Below are positions 11,502 to 25,792 of a stretch of DNA of 64,000 nt, piece by piece (position 1 is the stretch's first letter; the number at the start of each line of letters is the position of its first letter). The translations under genes and the position numbers were made by a program. Under the pieces are notes generated by a model. The model had not been told where the DNA came from and did not search any database. It worked only from the letters and a program-made list of their open reading frames with translations. This DNA is from Pithys albifrons albifrons (Eukaryota > Chordata > Aves > Passeriformes > Thamnophilidae): positions 3,183,939 to 3,247,938 of the forward strand of contig NC_092458.1 of NCBI RefSeq assembly GCF_047495875.1. Reading direction: 5' to 3'.

Positions 11502-14500
11502 GTATGAGCCTTTCCTAATTTCATGGTCACTTGTGGGTGTTTATTCCGTTTGACATGTCTCCTTCCCTCACTCACCCATTGTCTGGATTTAAAGATCTAT
11601 TTTTCCCTTGCTAGCATTTCCATTTCTCTTTCTGCCACGTAATCTCCTCAGCTCCTCCTCGCTCCTACAACTTTAACCTCACATACAGCTGATGGAAACA
11701 GAAAGGGACAATGGAGATGGAAAGCACCAGTTCAGTGTCATCTTTTGTCCACTTCCTAATTTTAGAAACTCATCAGGGAAAATCATATTGCTTAGGCAGA
11801 GTTTAACATAATTGTCAAACTACCTTAGCACAACTAAGCTGCATGCTTATACCTCCAGACCCAGAAAGGACTCAAAAAAATTACAGACCCAGATGGAGGT
11901 CATGGCTTGGTCTTGAGCAGACTGTGGATTGAAATGTTATACTTCACAAATTTTGGATCTTTTCTTCAGCCTGAAACTTGAGAAGAGGACACCCACCAGC
12001 ATACTGTTCATATCCCAGAAAAGATCTAAACTTTCCTTGCATCTCACCAGGAAGCTGCAAAAACCTGGATTCCCAAGGTTTTCAGTTCTCTTTAGGAGAA
12101 TATGCAAGTCAAACACGGGGAAAAACTGAGCTCATATAACAGTATACTACAAACCCTCCACTTTCACGTTAAAAGTCGGTCCACAAACATCTGTAACTCC
12201 ATACTTGCAAAGCTGACCAGTGAGATTTGTTAGATGAGCAAGAAGCAGCACCAGCAGAAAGCTACAGAGCTTGCGGTGCTCTTTTGTAGGAAGAACAAAT
12301 GGCTGGTACTGGTGCTTGTTGTGGCAAAGGAGGCTGAAATCCAGTTTCTGCTTCTCCAGAAAGCAAATACAGCAGACTCATGCTCAATAGAGGAACAGAA
12401 GGTTTCTCTTTTCTGATAGGCAAAACAGGTTAACTAAGAAATAAAGTGCTTTTAGTCTATTTAACAAGGAAAAAAATATCCCAGGGAACTTGAGAAACCT
12501 TTCAATACAGTGCCAGGAGACAAGTTGGGGAACTAGCTTCAGAATAACTTTCTCTGCCCCCCATTTCAAAAAACCCAACTTCCAAGCCAGTAAGGGGATA
12601 CTGTGGGAGGAAAGGTCTGACTCATAGCAGAAACAAAAAAGTAGCATAAAAAGAACAGTCTCCATATGCCTCAATAAAGAGCCTTGTATTTCTTTAATTA
12701 GCTCATTATGGAAGAGTGTAAAGTAGATACATAACCCAGTATGGAATTATCAAATCAAATGGTATTAAAAAAGAAAGCAGGGAGGAGATGTAGGTTGTGC
12801 TGTTGGTGTGTTCCTCTAAGCACAAGGGAGAAAGAAGGAATCTGTAAAGGGCAAGGAAGAAGGATGAAATAGAATAAAAAGATTTGGACATAATCAGCTA
12901 TAATGGAGTGAGTGGGGAGACTGTTTAACTGCCATCATCATTTTGCATACATGTCTGTATTCCTGAAGAGAACTTCTTTCCATATCCACAGTCACTTTCA
13001 TCTCTCCAAACATTATAATACCCCAGGTTAGAGAAATGTTAAAAGATGAGTGGTGTAGCATGATGTGTCAAAACGTAGACACGAAGCATAACATTGTCTT
13101 GACATTTAAAGATAAATGACATTAATTTCATGCTGTATCTACCTAGACTCTGCTGCTACATGATCTGCAATTCTGCACCAAAAGAAATGATGAGCAGGCA
13201 CTGTAAGTGGTCTGGCTACCACTAACCATCAGAATAAGTTTTACTTTCAGGTCTTTTCTCACTTAAATCACCTGCTAAATATTTTGGCACATGTACAACT
13301 TGTACTTCTTTATATTCCTTTGGGCTACCAAAACAAAGCAAAAAGTCAAATAGACTTTAGAGACATAATGCATTTAAACAAGCTCAGCAACTTTTGAAAA
13401 AACAATAGCAGAACAGTATAAGAAATAGAAAGAGCTGCCTTTGAACTTACTCATCTCCTCTCAATGCAAATGAAGAGGAAGAGTGCTACAGTAAACTTCT
13501 TTGTGTCTCTTGATATGAGATATGCTAGAGAGTTAGTTGGCATGACTTGGATCCTGAGTTACAGGTATTTACTGCTTTGGTCCTTTCATGAGTATACAAG
13601 GGATTGTATAGTGGAGAAATCAGGATTTCCTTCTTCCAAGTAGCAAATGTCCTACCCATGAGTAAATATAGGATGTCTTCCAATACTTCTACTACACAGT
13701 TGTGGTGGTGTGCTTTCCCTTCACCCTCTCTGGGGTTTTGGGGATGGAGGGCAACACAGCAGCCAAAGGCTGTTTGGAAACAGATGTATTACTGATATGT
13801 AAATGTGACTGTAAGTCAATCACCTTACCCCAGAAACAGCGGACCTCCCAGGGCACATTGAGATCTCCTGCATTGTAGGAGGCTGCGTGCCAGGGTCAAC
13901 CCTTCAGCAGGAGTATTGCTCAAGGTTACTGCTTGAGGCACAATAGATTCTCAGTAAGTGGTTAATAGCATGCTAAATTTTGAAATCTTGGCAAAGTGAC
14001 GTAAAAGATTAATTGCACACATTTAAACCATCAGAAATAAATCATTGACTAAGTCTGGAACCCAGCCTCCTCTCTAAGTAGGACTTTAGAAAAAATGAGG
14101 TCCTTTCTGAACCTCATGACTCAACAGTAGGGTCTCCCTGGCAGGTCTCTGACCCTGTCCTCTATGCTGTAAATAATCCTGTGTACCTTGCCACTGAATT
14201 TTTTTAAACCACTGTTGCACTTTGCATTGAACTTTGATATATCAATAAAGTGTATTATTACTTCTCTCTTATGAGTGGTGTTAGACTTCATCCATCCATG
14301 ACAGCAGTACTCTCTGCTGTCTTCATTAACAATCAGAGTAGCTGAAATGATGAGTAATACTGTAAAAATTATCTAAAAAGGGGAAGATATAAAGTCTCAG
14401 TCTAAGGTGAGGAAAAACAGGTGATAATTTACTTTTCTTCTACAGTGACAACACAGGCCTGCGTGCAAGACTTCAAGATATAATGTTAAACCCTTCCTGT

Positions 14501-16409
14501 TGTTACTAGCTAAACTACAAAGCTGACATCTTTCAGGAAGGACTCCTAGAGCTTGTCATACTTTGGGTGTGCACTTTAAAACAAACCAATAAATCATAAC
14601 TCAGGAACTGACTTGGTGATGGCCATGTCCTGCATTTCAGGGTATGTTTGACCCTGTGCCAGTGACACATCTCATATTGCAGAAGGACAATCTCTGGTTA
14701 GTTATTGAGAGTAAGCTACATGTAGGTCAGGTGGATTCTTATGAATGTACAGTCTCTGTATCTGCAGTGCATAGATTTGGTTTACAGTTCATGGTAAGCC
14801 ACATAGATCTATTAGTACTTGACAACCTAACACTTCATGTCACTCTCCCAGGATTCCACATGCTAGCACTTCACATTTGCTCTGCATTGACTAGTAGGAG
14901 CTGTGTACTGAATAGGCAGCTGCTGAGAAATGGTGAGCTCTGTGTTACCTGGACTTAAGTGAAAGGATGCAATGAAGATAAGATCAGGATCTCACAGTCC
15001 ACAGGAAGCTCTTGTGAGTGCTTTGCAGTTCTGTCCACATAGTATATCAATACAATGATCAGTGAAGCACCACTTGCCTTTTAGCTTCAGTCCTATTCTG
15101 ATGTTGCTCGTTCCACACTTAGTCTCATTAGACAAGTTTACTGACTGTAAGAAGGCCAAAAAGAGGCAAATTCAACCTACCAGAAAAAAATATAAAAAGT
15201 TCACACAGCCTATCAAGCTTCTGTATACTTTGTATGTGTAGTAAAATAATTTAAATGAACTCCACTTTTGAATTCAAAGTGTTGCAGCTAAAAGTAGCAG
15301 TGGTATAGTACAAATTTAAAATATCATAAATCTGATTTACCCTGATTTACTAAACTTTTAGATCACTGTACTTTGAATACTGAATTTCAAGGTTGTTATA
15401 TCTTCAGATTCCTGTCTTTGTTTATACAGTTAAATTTTTCTCATACTGCCTGAATGTCAGAATTTTTTATTCAGTCCTCTTGTAAGAAATTTAATGTAGC
15501 TTTTAACTAAACTGGTTGTGCTTTCTTCATGACTGTCAACAGAGAAGAAATTCTTCAGACAGGAAAACATAATCTGTGGAACTGCCTATGATTATGGCAT
15601 TTTTCTCCTTCCTTTTTTTCCACTGTCACAAAATGGACACAAATAGGACTCTTTCAGTTTCTTCTCTCACTAGAAACTAGTGCTTAAAAGATGTTGAGCC
15701 ATGGCTGAGAGTTTCTGGTGGTTTCGTATCTAATCACTAGATAGACCTATCACCCTTCAATTTCCTCCATTCATCTTAATGCAGTCAAAACAACTACCCT
15801 TTCTTATATAGAATATTATAAACAATTTCCCCAATTCCTACAGCTATAGAACTCAATAAACATAGATGTGTTTATCATAGGGTTCAGTGCCAACAGCAAG
15901 GACCCAGTTTGGTGCAGCCCAGAGTGTTGGCAGTAAGCCAGCCCCATTTCCAGACCCCATCATCTACCTGTCTGAGTGGTATCGACTCATATCCTCTTTG
16001 TTTGGGGCCTGCTTAGAACTAACTTGAAACTGTCTAGACATTTCTTTTGGGAAGAAGGTTGTTATGCTTCAGTAGCTCTTACCCATATTCTTGGCTCTTT
16101 CTTCCTCCCATCAAACAGCATCACAAGCTGCAGGGTCAGAGTCTGTAGGAAGGTGCCTTGCTCACTTCCCACCTGTTTTAGACTCTAAGGCAATATCTCA
16201 TTTACCTTAAAAGGAAAGAAAAAAAAGAGAGAAAGAAGTATAAATACTATTCAATAAAAAGGAAAAATCCAAGACATTCAAAAGGAAAAAAAAACATGCT
16301 TTGGTACATCAACCTGTAAAAGACCTCTCCCCTAAAACATGCATTTCCTGGGGCAATGCAAGAAATTTGTAGTGTCTTTTGAAAACATGGCACAGAGTTA
16401 TCCTATTTA
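11502..16409. other. Unannotated AT-rich DNA
   Basis: About 4.9 kb with no recognisable gene or repeat family. The open frames (the longest is 104 codons, at 14644-14958) do not resemble any protein family I know and are not clearly bounded by splice signals. Confidence 0.5.
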
Positions 16410-16414
16410 ACTAC

Positions 16415-17040
16415 TGTGCTGGTTTAAAGGCGAACCAGCAGGGGAAATGAACTCACCACGAGAGAGATTATAAGTCAGAGCTAAAATTTAATAATAATAT
16501 TACAATAAATACACTGACACAAAAGGGAAATTGCTTTCAGCTCACAAAACCCAGCAGTATAACCCAGTGTCCTGGGGCACAAACCCAAGGGGGTTTGTTT
16601 GCCCTTGTGCTGAGACCCCTGTGGCTCCCCCAAGTCCAGAGCAAAAGGAAGTGAAAAACCTGTTGGTGCAGGCGAGGGCTGTGGTCTGGGTGAGAGCGGT
16701 GATCTCCTCCTGTCAAGGTCCTGCTGCTCCTCTGGATCCGACAAGAAGTTCCCGAAGTCTTCTTGCCCACCACTTATGTACCCTCAGGGAGCACCCAGTC
16801 CCTCCCCCTGGGCGGGGACTCACACAATGGGTGATTAACTCTGGGAGCCAGGGGGTATTGAACTGTTGATGGCCCATTAGCAGCTCCGCCCCCTCAGGCT
16901 GAGTGTGAAGGTGATAATGACTCCCTGGGCAGCTGCTGCAAATGGCCCATTGTCCTTGGGAAATGAATAGAGGGGGTAGAATACACAGTTTTGATCACCC
17001 CCACACAGTGTCAACTGGTCCCTCCTGCTCAACTAGGACA
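16415..17040 (-). mobile_element. Solo LTR, ERV family A (copy 2)
   Basis: Reverse-oriented solo LTR of 626 bp. Plus-strand edges are 'tgtgctggtttaaagg' and 'ctcaactaggaca'. It is flanked by a perfect 5-bp target-site duplication 'actac' at 16410-16414 and 17041-17045. It aligns end to end with 59283-59907 and, inverted, with 35115-35742, with few differences visible by eye. In LTR sense the U3 part has a GC-rich block (complement of 'ctccgccccctcagg') and a polyadenylation-like 'attaaa' near the 3' part. A 5-bp duplication is typical of ERVL-type integrases; I did not identify a named family. Confidence 0.93.
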
Positions 17041-17045
17041 ACTAC

Positions 17046-20000
17046 CTGTGAGATTCAGAACAGCAATATGGAAAATGTGAGATAATTTTCAAGGGCTTGA
17101 TCCTGACCTTCGGTACAGCAGTTGAGCATTGCTTACGGCTGTTTAAAATCAGCTTCTGACTGCATATGCCCTCAAAATGTGGGAGGCAAATCAGGAAAAA
17201 CTTTGGCTGTGCATATCAGCACAAAAGGTGATGACATTTTATTCAGGAATTGCTGCAAGAGATTTTCCCTTTTTCTGTTTTGTGAGAAATGTGATGTTCT
17301 CTTTAAATTTATGATGCCAACACAGAGCAATAATGCCACCACAGCAAAAATGTAAGAACAGATTTTGTAAAGAAAACAAACCCAACCAGCCAAATGAACA
17401 ATGCCTACAAAATACACTATCTCTCAAATCCACTCTCATTTTATTAATTTTCTCCTCAACCTTTTTTGGAGATGCTGGTTAGGATTTTTTTAACTCAATG
17501 CTCAGTTGTGGTACCACTGACCTTCACAGAGGTCCATATTTTCAGAACAATAGTTTTTAAATGACTCATAAGAATAGTTTGGAGGCATAGCAGATTTATT
17601 CATATGCCTGAACATTCTTTTTGTTTCCAACTCTATTGACTCAAAGAATTAAAAAAAATATGTTTTTCCTATGTGTGGCAAACATTCCACAGTATCTGAT
17701 ATAGTGGAAGAAATATAAGAGAGAAGGAAAAAGAATGAGCAAAAAGAGCAGTGAAACAGGATGGATTCAGATAAGTAACACTAATAAAATACCTAAGAAA
17801 AAAAAAAGGCAGTGGGATGAACAGAATGAAGAGAAGAACAAATGGTGTACTGACACAAGGTAAGCAATGGAGTTAAAAATCTGATAAGGGAACAGAGGTG
17901 ACAGAAATACAAAAGAAAAAAGAAAGAATTAAGTAAAAATAATCACAGAGGAGAAGGAGAAATCCAAGTATGTCTTTCTTCATTTGTAACACAAGCAGTA
18001 CTTTTCCATTTAGTTGGATGGGAATGAGATAAGACTCCTAATGACAAGTAAAGAAATAGACAGTTTTCTTGAAGATAAAGGAATGATAAGAAAATGTTCC
18101 TAGAGAAAAATAATAAGAATTAATTCAACATTTTGAAGATGAAATGTACTCTACACATAATATGTATTATTATTAGGAATTGTAACATTCACAGAGATTG
18201 GAAAAGAGAATTTATCACTCTAGTTTAACAACTTACAATGATTTCTATTTCTCTCATAGGAAAAGGTCTCTGAAGGAGTGCTGAAGCCAAAATCACAGCT
18301 TACAGTCCTGTCTCTTGTAAATTTTTACCTTTTGTCTCTTCTTTCCTCCCCCTGCCCCTAATAAAATGAACTGGAAACAGGTCTCAGTCTTTGGAGTTCC
18401 CCTGGTTTGTTGATTAACAGGATATGTGACATTTTCATGTTCCCAAAATATGCTCAGAGGGCACAGGAGAAATGCTTGCCTCTCTACATCTCAGTAACAA
18501 AACTGGAAAAATATCAGATCCCTGACATGCCTATAGGGATCAAAATATTTTTATTATTAGTTTCCTATACAACAATATGGCACATAACAGTGATGAGGGA
18601 AAGGCATTTCATTACTGTCAAGACTGTGTGTCTTTTATGTGCACTCTTAAGTCTCAGTGGTCCAAACAGAAGGTTCAAAACGCACCCTGGCACAACCCTC
18701 CCACTGACTCATGGATGTATTTCTGCATGTATATTTATTTGTATTTTGATATTTTCTATATTTACACATATGTCAAAATTATGTCCTTCCCTTCCCATTG
18801 ACTTTACCTCTCCCTAATCACAGTTGCCTAATTTTTATCACTTCCAACTACTTTCTTTCTTAAAGGATCAGAGACCACAAAAATGACTGGATGATAAAGA
18901 TAAATAACCACACCAGGAAAAACATGACACCAATAATTTGAGAGGTCCTGCAGGAAAGAAATGGACATCATCTGAAAGGGCAAAAATACAGAAGGCAGCA
19001 GAGCCTGAGTTGCAGAAGCAGGCAGAGAAAACAAAGATGAGTCTGCATCACACTCCTTGGCTGACAAGATTGAATATGATCTGAGTTGAATGACAACACC
19101 ATTAAATGAGGTGCTGCTGCTGCAGCAAAGAAGCAAAATGTTGTGTGAACATGTTTCGATGGCAGGGACAGGGAGGAATGCCTGGATTTCTCAAATGTAT
19201 TAGAAACAGCAGCAGGATTTAATGACAATACTGAGTGGAAAAGAAATGAAGAAAGAAGTTTAAAAAAAAGCACCAACTTTATGACACTGATGACTATAGG
19301 AGATGAGAGAGTTGCCAATGGTGACAAACAAAGCAGAGGATTTATGTGAAAAACATGAAAGTTAGCCTCTAGAAAAATGTGAAGTATCAGCAAAATCTGA
19401 GAAAGATCTTTATTGGATGATTCACCTTGCAGAGGATCTTCTAAATGTTGCAGTATCTAACTTGAAGTCCTCAGCTTCAAAGGACTTTAGACACCTACGG
19501 ACCTGAGTTTTGCATAATTCCCTGAGCAACTAACAAAACTGTAAATTGATTAAATTTGGTTTAATCTGTGGGACTTTCTGGGAGCTGAGTGAATGGATGA
19601 AGAGAAAACAACATCACATAAGCTTGAACTTGAGAAAGTTTAGTCTCGTGCTGAAAGCAATCACTTTAAAGTAGCTCTCACTGTTTTCGGTACATTTTTG
19701 TCTAATGTAGAGGTTACACACTCCTTAGTGACTCAGTTTTTCTGTGTTCCATGTGTTCCTTCTTGGCTTCCAGCAGCCACTATTTCTCTATGAACTGCTG
19801 TTCCATGATAGGAGAGGAAAGTAGTTATGTGGGAACGTCTCAACATGGCATTTGCCTTTATTCAAGACTCATTTGTGAGTGGGAATTTGAGTTAGCTCCC
19901 ATGTAATGAAGACATTGAATGTGATTGGTGCTCTGGGCTCTGATCCCTTTCATAATTTGCAGGAGAGGTATGAAAACAGTGTAAAATACTGCAATTCTTC

Positions 20001-23000
20001 CCAGGGAAGATTCCTCTTGAGCAGAAAATGTGGAAATAGTAACTCTGTGAAATCAGAAATTTTAATGACTCCTTCTGCCTCAGTTTGCCATTTGAATAAA
20101 TAAAAAAGAAAGAATGCTAATTTACCTGCACTGTAGGGATACTGTGGGAGGTGACCTACTTCAGGTTTTTCTTTATAATTTTTAAACAGTGTTATTTTGC
20201 TAGATTGAGAACACTTGTGAACACTTGTAACCATGGGATTGAATTCACAATTGTGAGGGATCTTTTGTTTAACAAACTCACTCTGAGAGCGTTTGTATCA
20301 CCTTTGCTGGTTTCAAGTACCTTAGTGAAGATTCCAGATGAAATATTTGCCTTCACCCGAATAAAAGATCCTTCTTCTCTAAATGTTAGCTTACAATCTA
20401 CAGCATAACAAAAGTAATAGCAGCAGTAGTGACAACAATGATAGTGGCAATAAATAATATCATTATAGTAAGGATGCACTCTGGGTTCGGTGACTAAGAA
20501 TCTTCCCATTGATTTCATTAGATGCCACATACAAGACCAAGTCATCTAGACTTAACCTCCTTGACTGGAACTTTGTATAAAACTCTGTGTAGAACTGTTG
20601 ATGTCTCTGTAGCAGCAGGAACTCACAAAATACAACTTTCAAGGTGAAATGACCTCCAAAGACACTAAAAGCCCATGAATCAATTGAGATATTAGTTTTG
20701 TGGCACATTGCAGTTTTCCCCCAGCCATTCCCTGATAACTCAGTGTTCCATAGGTGATAATTACTAATTTCTCTTTTTGTCCCACAGGAGCTGATGACCT
20801 TATCTCTCTTCTTTTTCTAACATCCCTTTTTTCCTGAATGGTGCCATCCACATTTTTCTTTCAGATTGTCTAACTGAGTAACATAATCAAATTAAACCCA
20901 GAGCAGTTATTTCCAGTCCAGAACTGCTTTGAAATTGGTATTTCAGACCTAAAAATTATCTATTATCTTCCTCTGATTATTTTCTAGAAATTTAGCCTGT
21001 GGTGGTTTCAAAATCAGTTATCATCTTTCTAAAAAATACTTGACTTATTAAAGTCATTATCACCCCAACTCTATAAAACAAGAATAAAAATAGAAGGCAT
21101 ATGTATCCATATTTCAAACTGTATTCTGAGGTATTTCGAAATGTTTTCTCTAGTTCTAGTTGCAGTCTGAGGAGTCTTATTTCAGAGAAAAATAGAAAGG
21201 TCCTGATCTGTAACTAGGCACACTTTATACAATGCTGACCAAAAAAAAAGAAAAAAAAAGAGGAAAAAGAGGAAATACCTGAGGATGGTCAGTTAAGGCA
21301 TCAATTTTCAGCTGAAACCTTAAAAACTCTGTAACTGGTGGGGTTTTTTTCCTATAGACTAGTAGAGTTGTAGAAAACAATAATTAGAATGTATATCTAA
21401 CACAAAAATGTAATCAGACCCTATTTAAATCAAAGGAGTACTTCTGATTTAGGTCTGCTTGCACAAATGTAGGTATCATCTTATTATACTCTGTAATGAT
21501 ATTTATTGTGACCTGAAACAAACATTTTTGAAATTGTCTTCTCTACGAACAGAAGGAACAATGAGAAAGTAGGGAAATGTAAGTCTAGTAAAGGAAAACC
21601 ATTTTTTGAACAAGCAACTGATTGTTTGTTAGTTTATTTTCTTTAAATCACAAAGTTTTTGGCTTTTTTTTTTTCCTACTATCATAAATCAAATTCTGAC
21701 TTAGTAAATGATCTAGCTTCCAAGCTATGACATTTATGTTATTGGTTGTCTTGGTTTCCAGGAAATATTCTTTCTCTGCTGTTCCTCAGGAAAGTTAAGG
21801 AACAGCAAAAAGAGCAGGCACAGTTACACTTTCTTACACCAGAACCTACCCCTGTAGCTCATGGAAAGCACCTGGTTTGAAGGAAATCTCTGGGAGCAGC
21901 ATTGGCTCCAGGGGAGGAATTGCCCAGACCCTGTTTATTCCCTGGGCTTGGTGACAGTTCGTGGCAGCTTGGCAGTGCTGCCATCCTGGCGGTTTCTGCT
22001 GTCAGCAGATCTCTGAACACTGAAATACAGCCCTGTGATTACTCTCATTATATCTATTGTCCCAGATCCATCCAGCTCAACACAGGAGTAGAGAAAAAAA
22101 GACACTAATTACTCTCTACTTATGACTGTTGTGGGGTAACAATTTCTTTCATATAAGAAGTCATCTGAGGAAAACTGGTGAAAGTTTGATAATACAAAAT
22201 ATCGACTTCTTAGCAAATAAAATGTGTCTCATTCAGATCTTTAAAGAGCAAAATTAGCACGAGCAGACTCTCCACCGTGGGTCTGCATGCCAGCTCCATT
22301 TGTTTATTTTTCTGGGACAATTGAATATCCACTAACCCCACTTTTGAAACACATTTTATTTGGGGACAGATTTTAGATCACAGACATCATAACAATTTTT
22401 CCATTGTACCATGAATGACAAGTATGGGCTCAATATGCTAAAAAGCAGTTCAGATACAGGTAAGTCCACGTATGTCAGCTAAGTAATGATTCCCTTTTCT
22501 CTTTTAAATTTATTTACATTATTGAAAGAAAGAGATTGTAATGTTGAGATATGGGCATGTGAAAAACATGCAATGGTGAATGATTTTACAGACAAGCAAT
22601 TAATCTGTAGTAACAGCCCTGGGCAGACTCCTCTCACACAATGTCCTACAGGGTACCAAATGTTGTTTTCACTCAAAAGCAAGAAACAGCATGAATTGGA
22701 ATTTGCCAATGAATAATTTTGCAAATGACCTCCCTCTGTAAATTCATTTTCTATCTTGCTTTTATGGTAGGTTGTTCATCAATTCACATACTAAAGCCTG
22801 ACTCCAAATGAATCTCCACATCTTCACCTCTCTTAGCAACACAAGTTGCTTACACTGGGAAAGTTTGTATAATAAAGTGGGCAAGTTGTATTAGTAGGAA
22901 GCACTGGTATACTGGTATAACTGCATTTACACTGGGATTGTAGCACTATATTACTAACCCCTTTCATGTTGCAATCAATGCAGGCTACTGGAAAAATTGT

Positions 23001-23582
23001 CCATCGATTGGCTCTAATATATATGCTAATGCACAATGGAAAAGTGCCCCACCTCTGCTTAAAATGATAGAATACTATGCAGGACAGATCACCTCTCCAA
23101 GCAAAAACATCAGCATTTGGCTTTTGAGTGGCCCCATGATTACTAGAATAAAAATGCATTGAAGTTAATTTGCACCTTGTCACCTTCATAGAATCGACTG
23201 CTTGTATCTTACAAGTGCCAAAATTTTTTGAAGATTAAATGCATACCAATTTCCTTAAATGAACAAACACCTAAAACCCAGTCCTTTTTCCTCACTGAAA
23301 AGCAAACAAAGTAAATAATTTTCTTTATTATTTGAGGGGTGAGTAACTGACTGGTTCCTTTCAGATTATTTGAAATTTAAACAAAGTTTTACTTTATATG
23401 GTCAAGTACCAAAAATGTAGTGATAGGCCCTGATCTTTTGCTAGTCTAGCACAATCCCCTCAAATGCAGAATTATAATGCTTTTGAGTACCATGAAAAAT
23501 CCAGAGCTGCAAAATGATAAAAAAGCAGTACTCTTATATTGCCTATTGCCTATTTATACCAAGAGGAGAAGTTGCTGTCATT
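17046..23582. other. Unannotated DNA with a purine-rich block
   Basis: About 6.5 kb without a recognisable gene. The plus strand is strongly purine-rich at about 17700-18140, and an A/G-rich run lies at 21240-21280. A direct duplication of 'gaacacttgt' occurs at about 20209-20228. Frames such as 18407-18817 (136 codons) and 18968-19393 (141 codons, opposite strand) have no recognisable domain. Confidence 0.5.
17700..18140 (+). repeat. Purine-rich strand-asymmetric block
   Basis: The plus strand is dominated by A and G for about 400 bp, with motifs such as 'gagagaaggaaaaagaatg' and 'gaagagaagaacaaatgg'. It is not a clean tandem repeat. It may be an old degraded purine microsatellite or part of an unidentified transcript; the sequence does not decide. 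Confidence 0.45.
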
Positions 23583-23587
23583 ACTAG

Positions 23588-24211
23588 TGTTATGGGTTTG
23601 GCCAGATGGGCCTAAATTTCGGTTTTAAAGATCAGCTAGGCCTGGGATTGTCAGCTGATTGTCAGCTGATTTGAGCTGGGCTGAGCTAGCTAACAGCTGA
23701 CTTCTTCCAGCCAATAATATTGTATTCCATACCATATTGCATCATCTCAAAGGGTGTAAAATCCAGTGTGTAGGAGTGGCTTGGTCAGTTCCATCATGGC
23801 TGCACTAAGAGGAGGAATCCAGCAGCTCCTCTACTATGCTGGGCCCTGCTCCTGTTGCCTCTGCTTGCATTTTGTTTGCATTCAGGGAAGTAGAAATATT
23901 TTGTTATACTTTCTCTTTCTTGCAGGGTGTCTTTTAGAGTGCTTATGAATCTAGAGTAATGGGCTTTGTATTAATTGGGGAGTGGGGAGTTATTTCTTGT
24001 TATATATAACTTGTGTAAATGTGTGTTATATTGTAGTTCTCTCTTAATTTTCTCTTTTCTATATAAATACATGTAGTTAGTTTGAGCATAAACCTGGTTT
24101 GAGGGGTTTTTTTCCTCTCCCTCTTCTTTTTCCCTTGGCTGGTTGGGGGGAGGAGGAACCCTCTTCACGCTGTCCTGGACAGTTGGCATTTTGCCAGCTC
24201 AACCCAAGACA
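23588..24211 (+). mobile_element. Solo LTR, ERV family B (copy 2)
   Basis: Plus-strand solo LTR of 624 bp. It starts 'tgttatgggtttggcc' and ends 'ctcaacccaagaca', with a perfect 5-bp target-site duplication 'actag' at 23583-23587 and 24212-24216. It matches 3767-4394 and 40158-40794 in reverse. A TATA-like 'tatataaata' lies near 24060, followed by a pyrimidine-rich stretch and a G-rich run ('ggttggggggaggagg') before the 3' end. A 12-bp tandem duplication ('tgtcagctgatt') occurs at about 23649-23672 and appears specific to this copy. No internal viral genes are present. Confidence 0.93.
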
Positions 24212-24216
24212 ACTAG

Positions 24217-25792
24217 TGACAAATATTTATTGTATGAAGATATGTCAAGGGTAAAGAGAAGTGCCTTGGAGTGCCACCCTTAGTGTAGTTCCCATAGGGA
24301 AGAGGAATGATCATTTACACCCACGCTGAATAACCGTAAAGAGTTCTCACTTTCCTGCCCTGGGTGAAGCTGATCTCCAGCCTCCCACAGATTGGTTTAG
24401 CAGGAGTTGGTCCTCTAAGAAGACAGATGCATTACAAGAAGCCAGGCAGAAGCCAAAAGTCATTGGCAGTGGCAAGTACTTAGCACCTTGGGCAATCAGG
24501 CCAGAAGGCGTTTTCTTAATCTTCCTACAAGTGGATTAAGAAAGAAAGAGACCGTGAATAGTTCAAAGCTTTTAGAGGAACTGCTGTACTTTTGTCACTT
24601 TTTCAGCTCTGTGCTCTCTCTCACCTTGAATTTCTGACATCTTTTCTAACTAAAAAAAAAAAAAATAAGAGAAACAACCTGCCCTGTAGCTTGTCTCTCT
24701 AGTTTAATTAAAAGCTTTATTTCAGCTTTGTACAGACTGTGTGCTTAATGAGAGCAATTTCAGCAAAGAAGAATATTGTCTGCCATGCCAGCAGTCATCT
24801 TCAGGTCAACAACAGAGGTATGGTCCAGCAGAGGAACAAGGACAAGTGAGATTACTTTCCAACTCCAGTCACTCAAATCTTCTGTTTCAATGTCATATTT
24901 ATTTCTTTTCTTCTTTCTCCCCTTCTGTACAGGATGAAATCCTTTGCTTTCCCCTTTTTTTTACATTTTTCTATATAAATGAATCCTTCCATCATCACTG
25001 CTCAACAGGCTTCACTCAGCATGAAAAAGTTACAGCGGTTAAGTGGAATTACTTCTTCAAATTCTTCCAAATGGCTTGTACTGGTCTTTGATGACTCTAC
25101 AGGGGTATGTGAGCCATACTCACCATAATTCTACCTTTCAAAGGTGCCTTTTGTTCTTTTGTGTCTCTGAAGGTTTAAAACTAAATTAACAAGATAAAAA
25201 AACCCCACAAAACTTTCAACTGTCTTAGCATTCCAAATTCCAATCAATCCTAATAGAATCCAACTGACACGAGACAATGACCCATATGGTCTGTATGTGT
25301 TAAGAATATCTGCAATATTTGCAACAATAATATCACAAATGCCAATGACAGTTCTACATTTCAGCCCATCATCTTCAATCTTTGCTCCACTGTAGCTCCA
25401 TTTTTTTCTTGGTCCATGCCAAAGTGCTCATTTTGCCATTCCTAAAGCAGGATGCCAAATATCATGGACATATTTTCTCACTCATAAGCACTCAATATTT
25501 ATAGCTAGCTTTCAATGGGAAGCTCAGTATAAAATGGTTACTTTTTTTTGTCTCAAACCTGTTTGCTTTCTTACTTTTAAAAGTGAAAATTTGGCCTCAA
25601 TTACACAAAGTAGTTTGGATAGCATTTCTCTTCAGATCGACCTTCTTTCTATTATGCACAAAGCTAAATGGAAGAAGCATTTTGCAATATATAATAGAAT
25701 TTAGAACAGGTTCAAATAGATTAAAAATAAGTAATTTTTATGGACTAAAAATCAGTAAAATGTTAGTTATGCAAGTCTTTCTTTAGTACTCT
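24217..25792. other. Unannotated DNA
   Basis: No gene recognised. An A13-14 run occurs near 24652-24665. The 116-codon frame at 24741-25091 is Phe/Ser-rich and resembles no known domain. Confidence 0.5.

Noticed and set aside
14644..14958. A 104-codon frame considered as a possible exon
   Set aside because: No recognisable domain, no neighbouring exons, and no convincing splice context. Chance frames of this size are expected in 64 kb.
18407..19393. Frames of 136 and 141 codons on opposite strands
   Set aside because: Composition is biased (Phe/Leu/Ser-rich) with no known motifs; consistent with AT-rich non-coding DNA.
24652..24665. Poly-A tails of processed pseudogenes (also at 52866, 53289 and 54889)
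   Set aside because: No coding or mRNA-like sequence precedes any of these A runs and no flanking duplications were seen.
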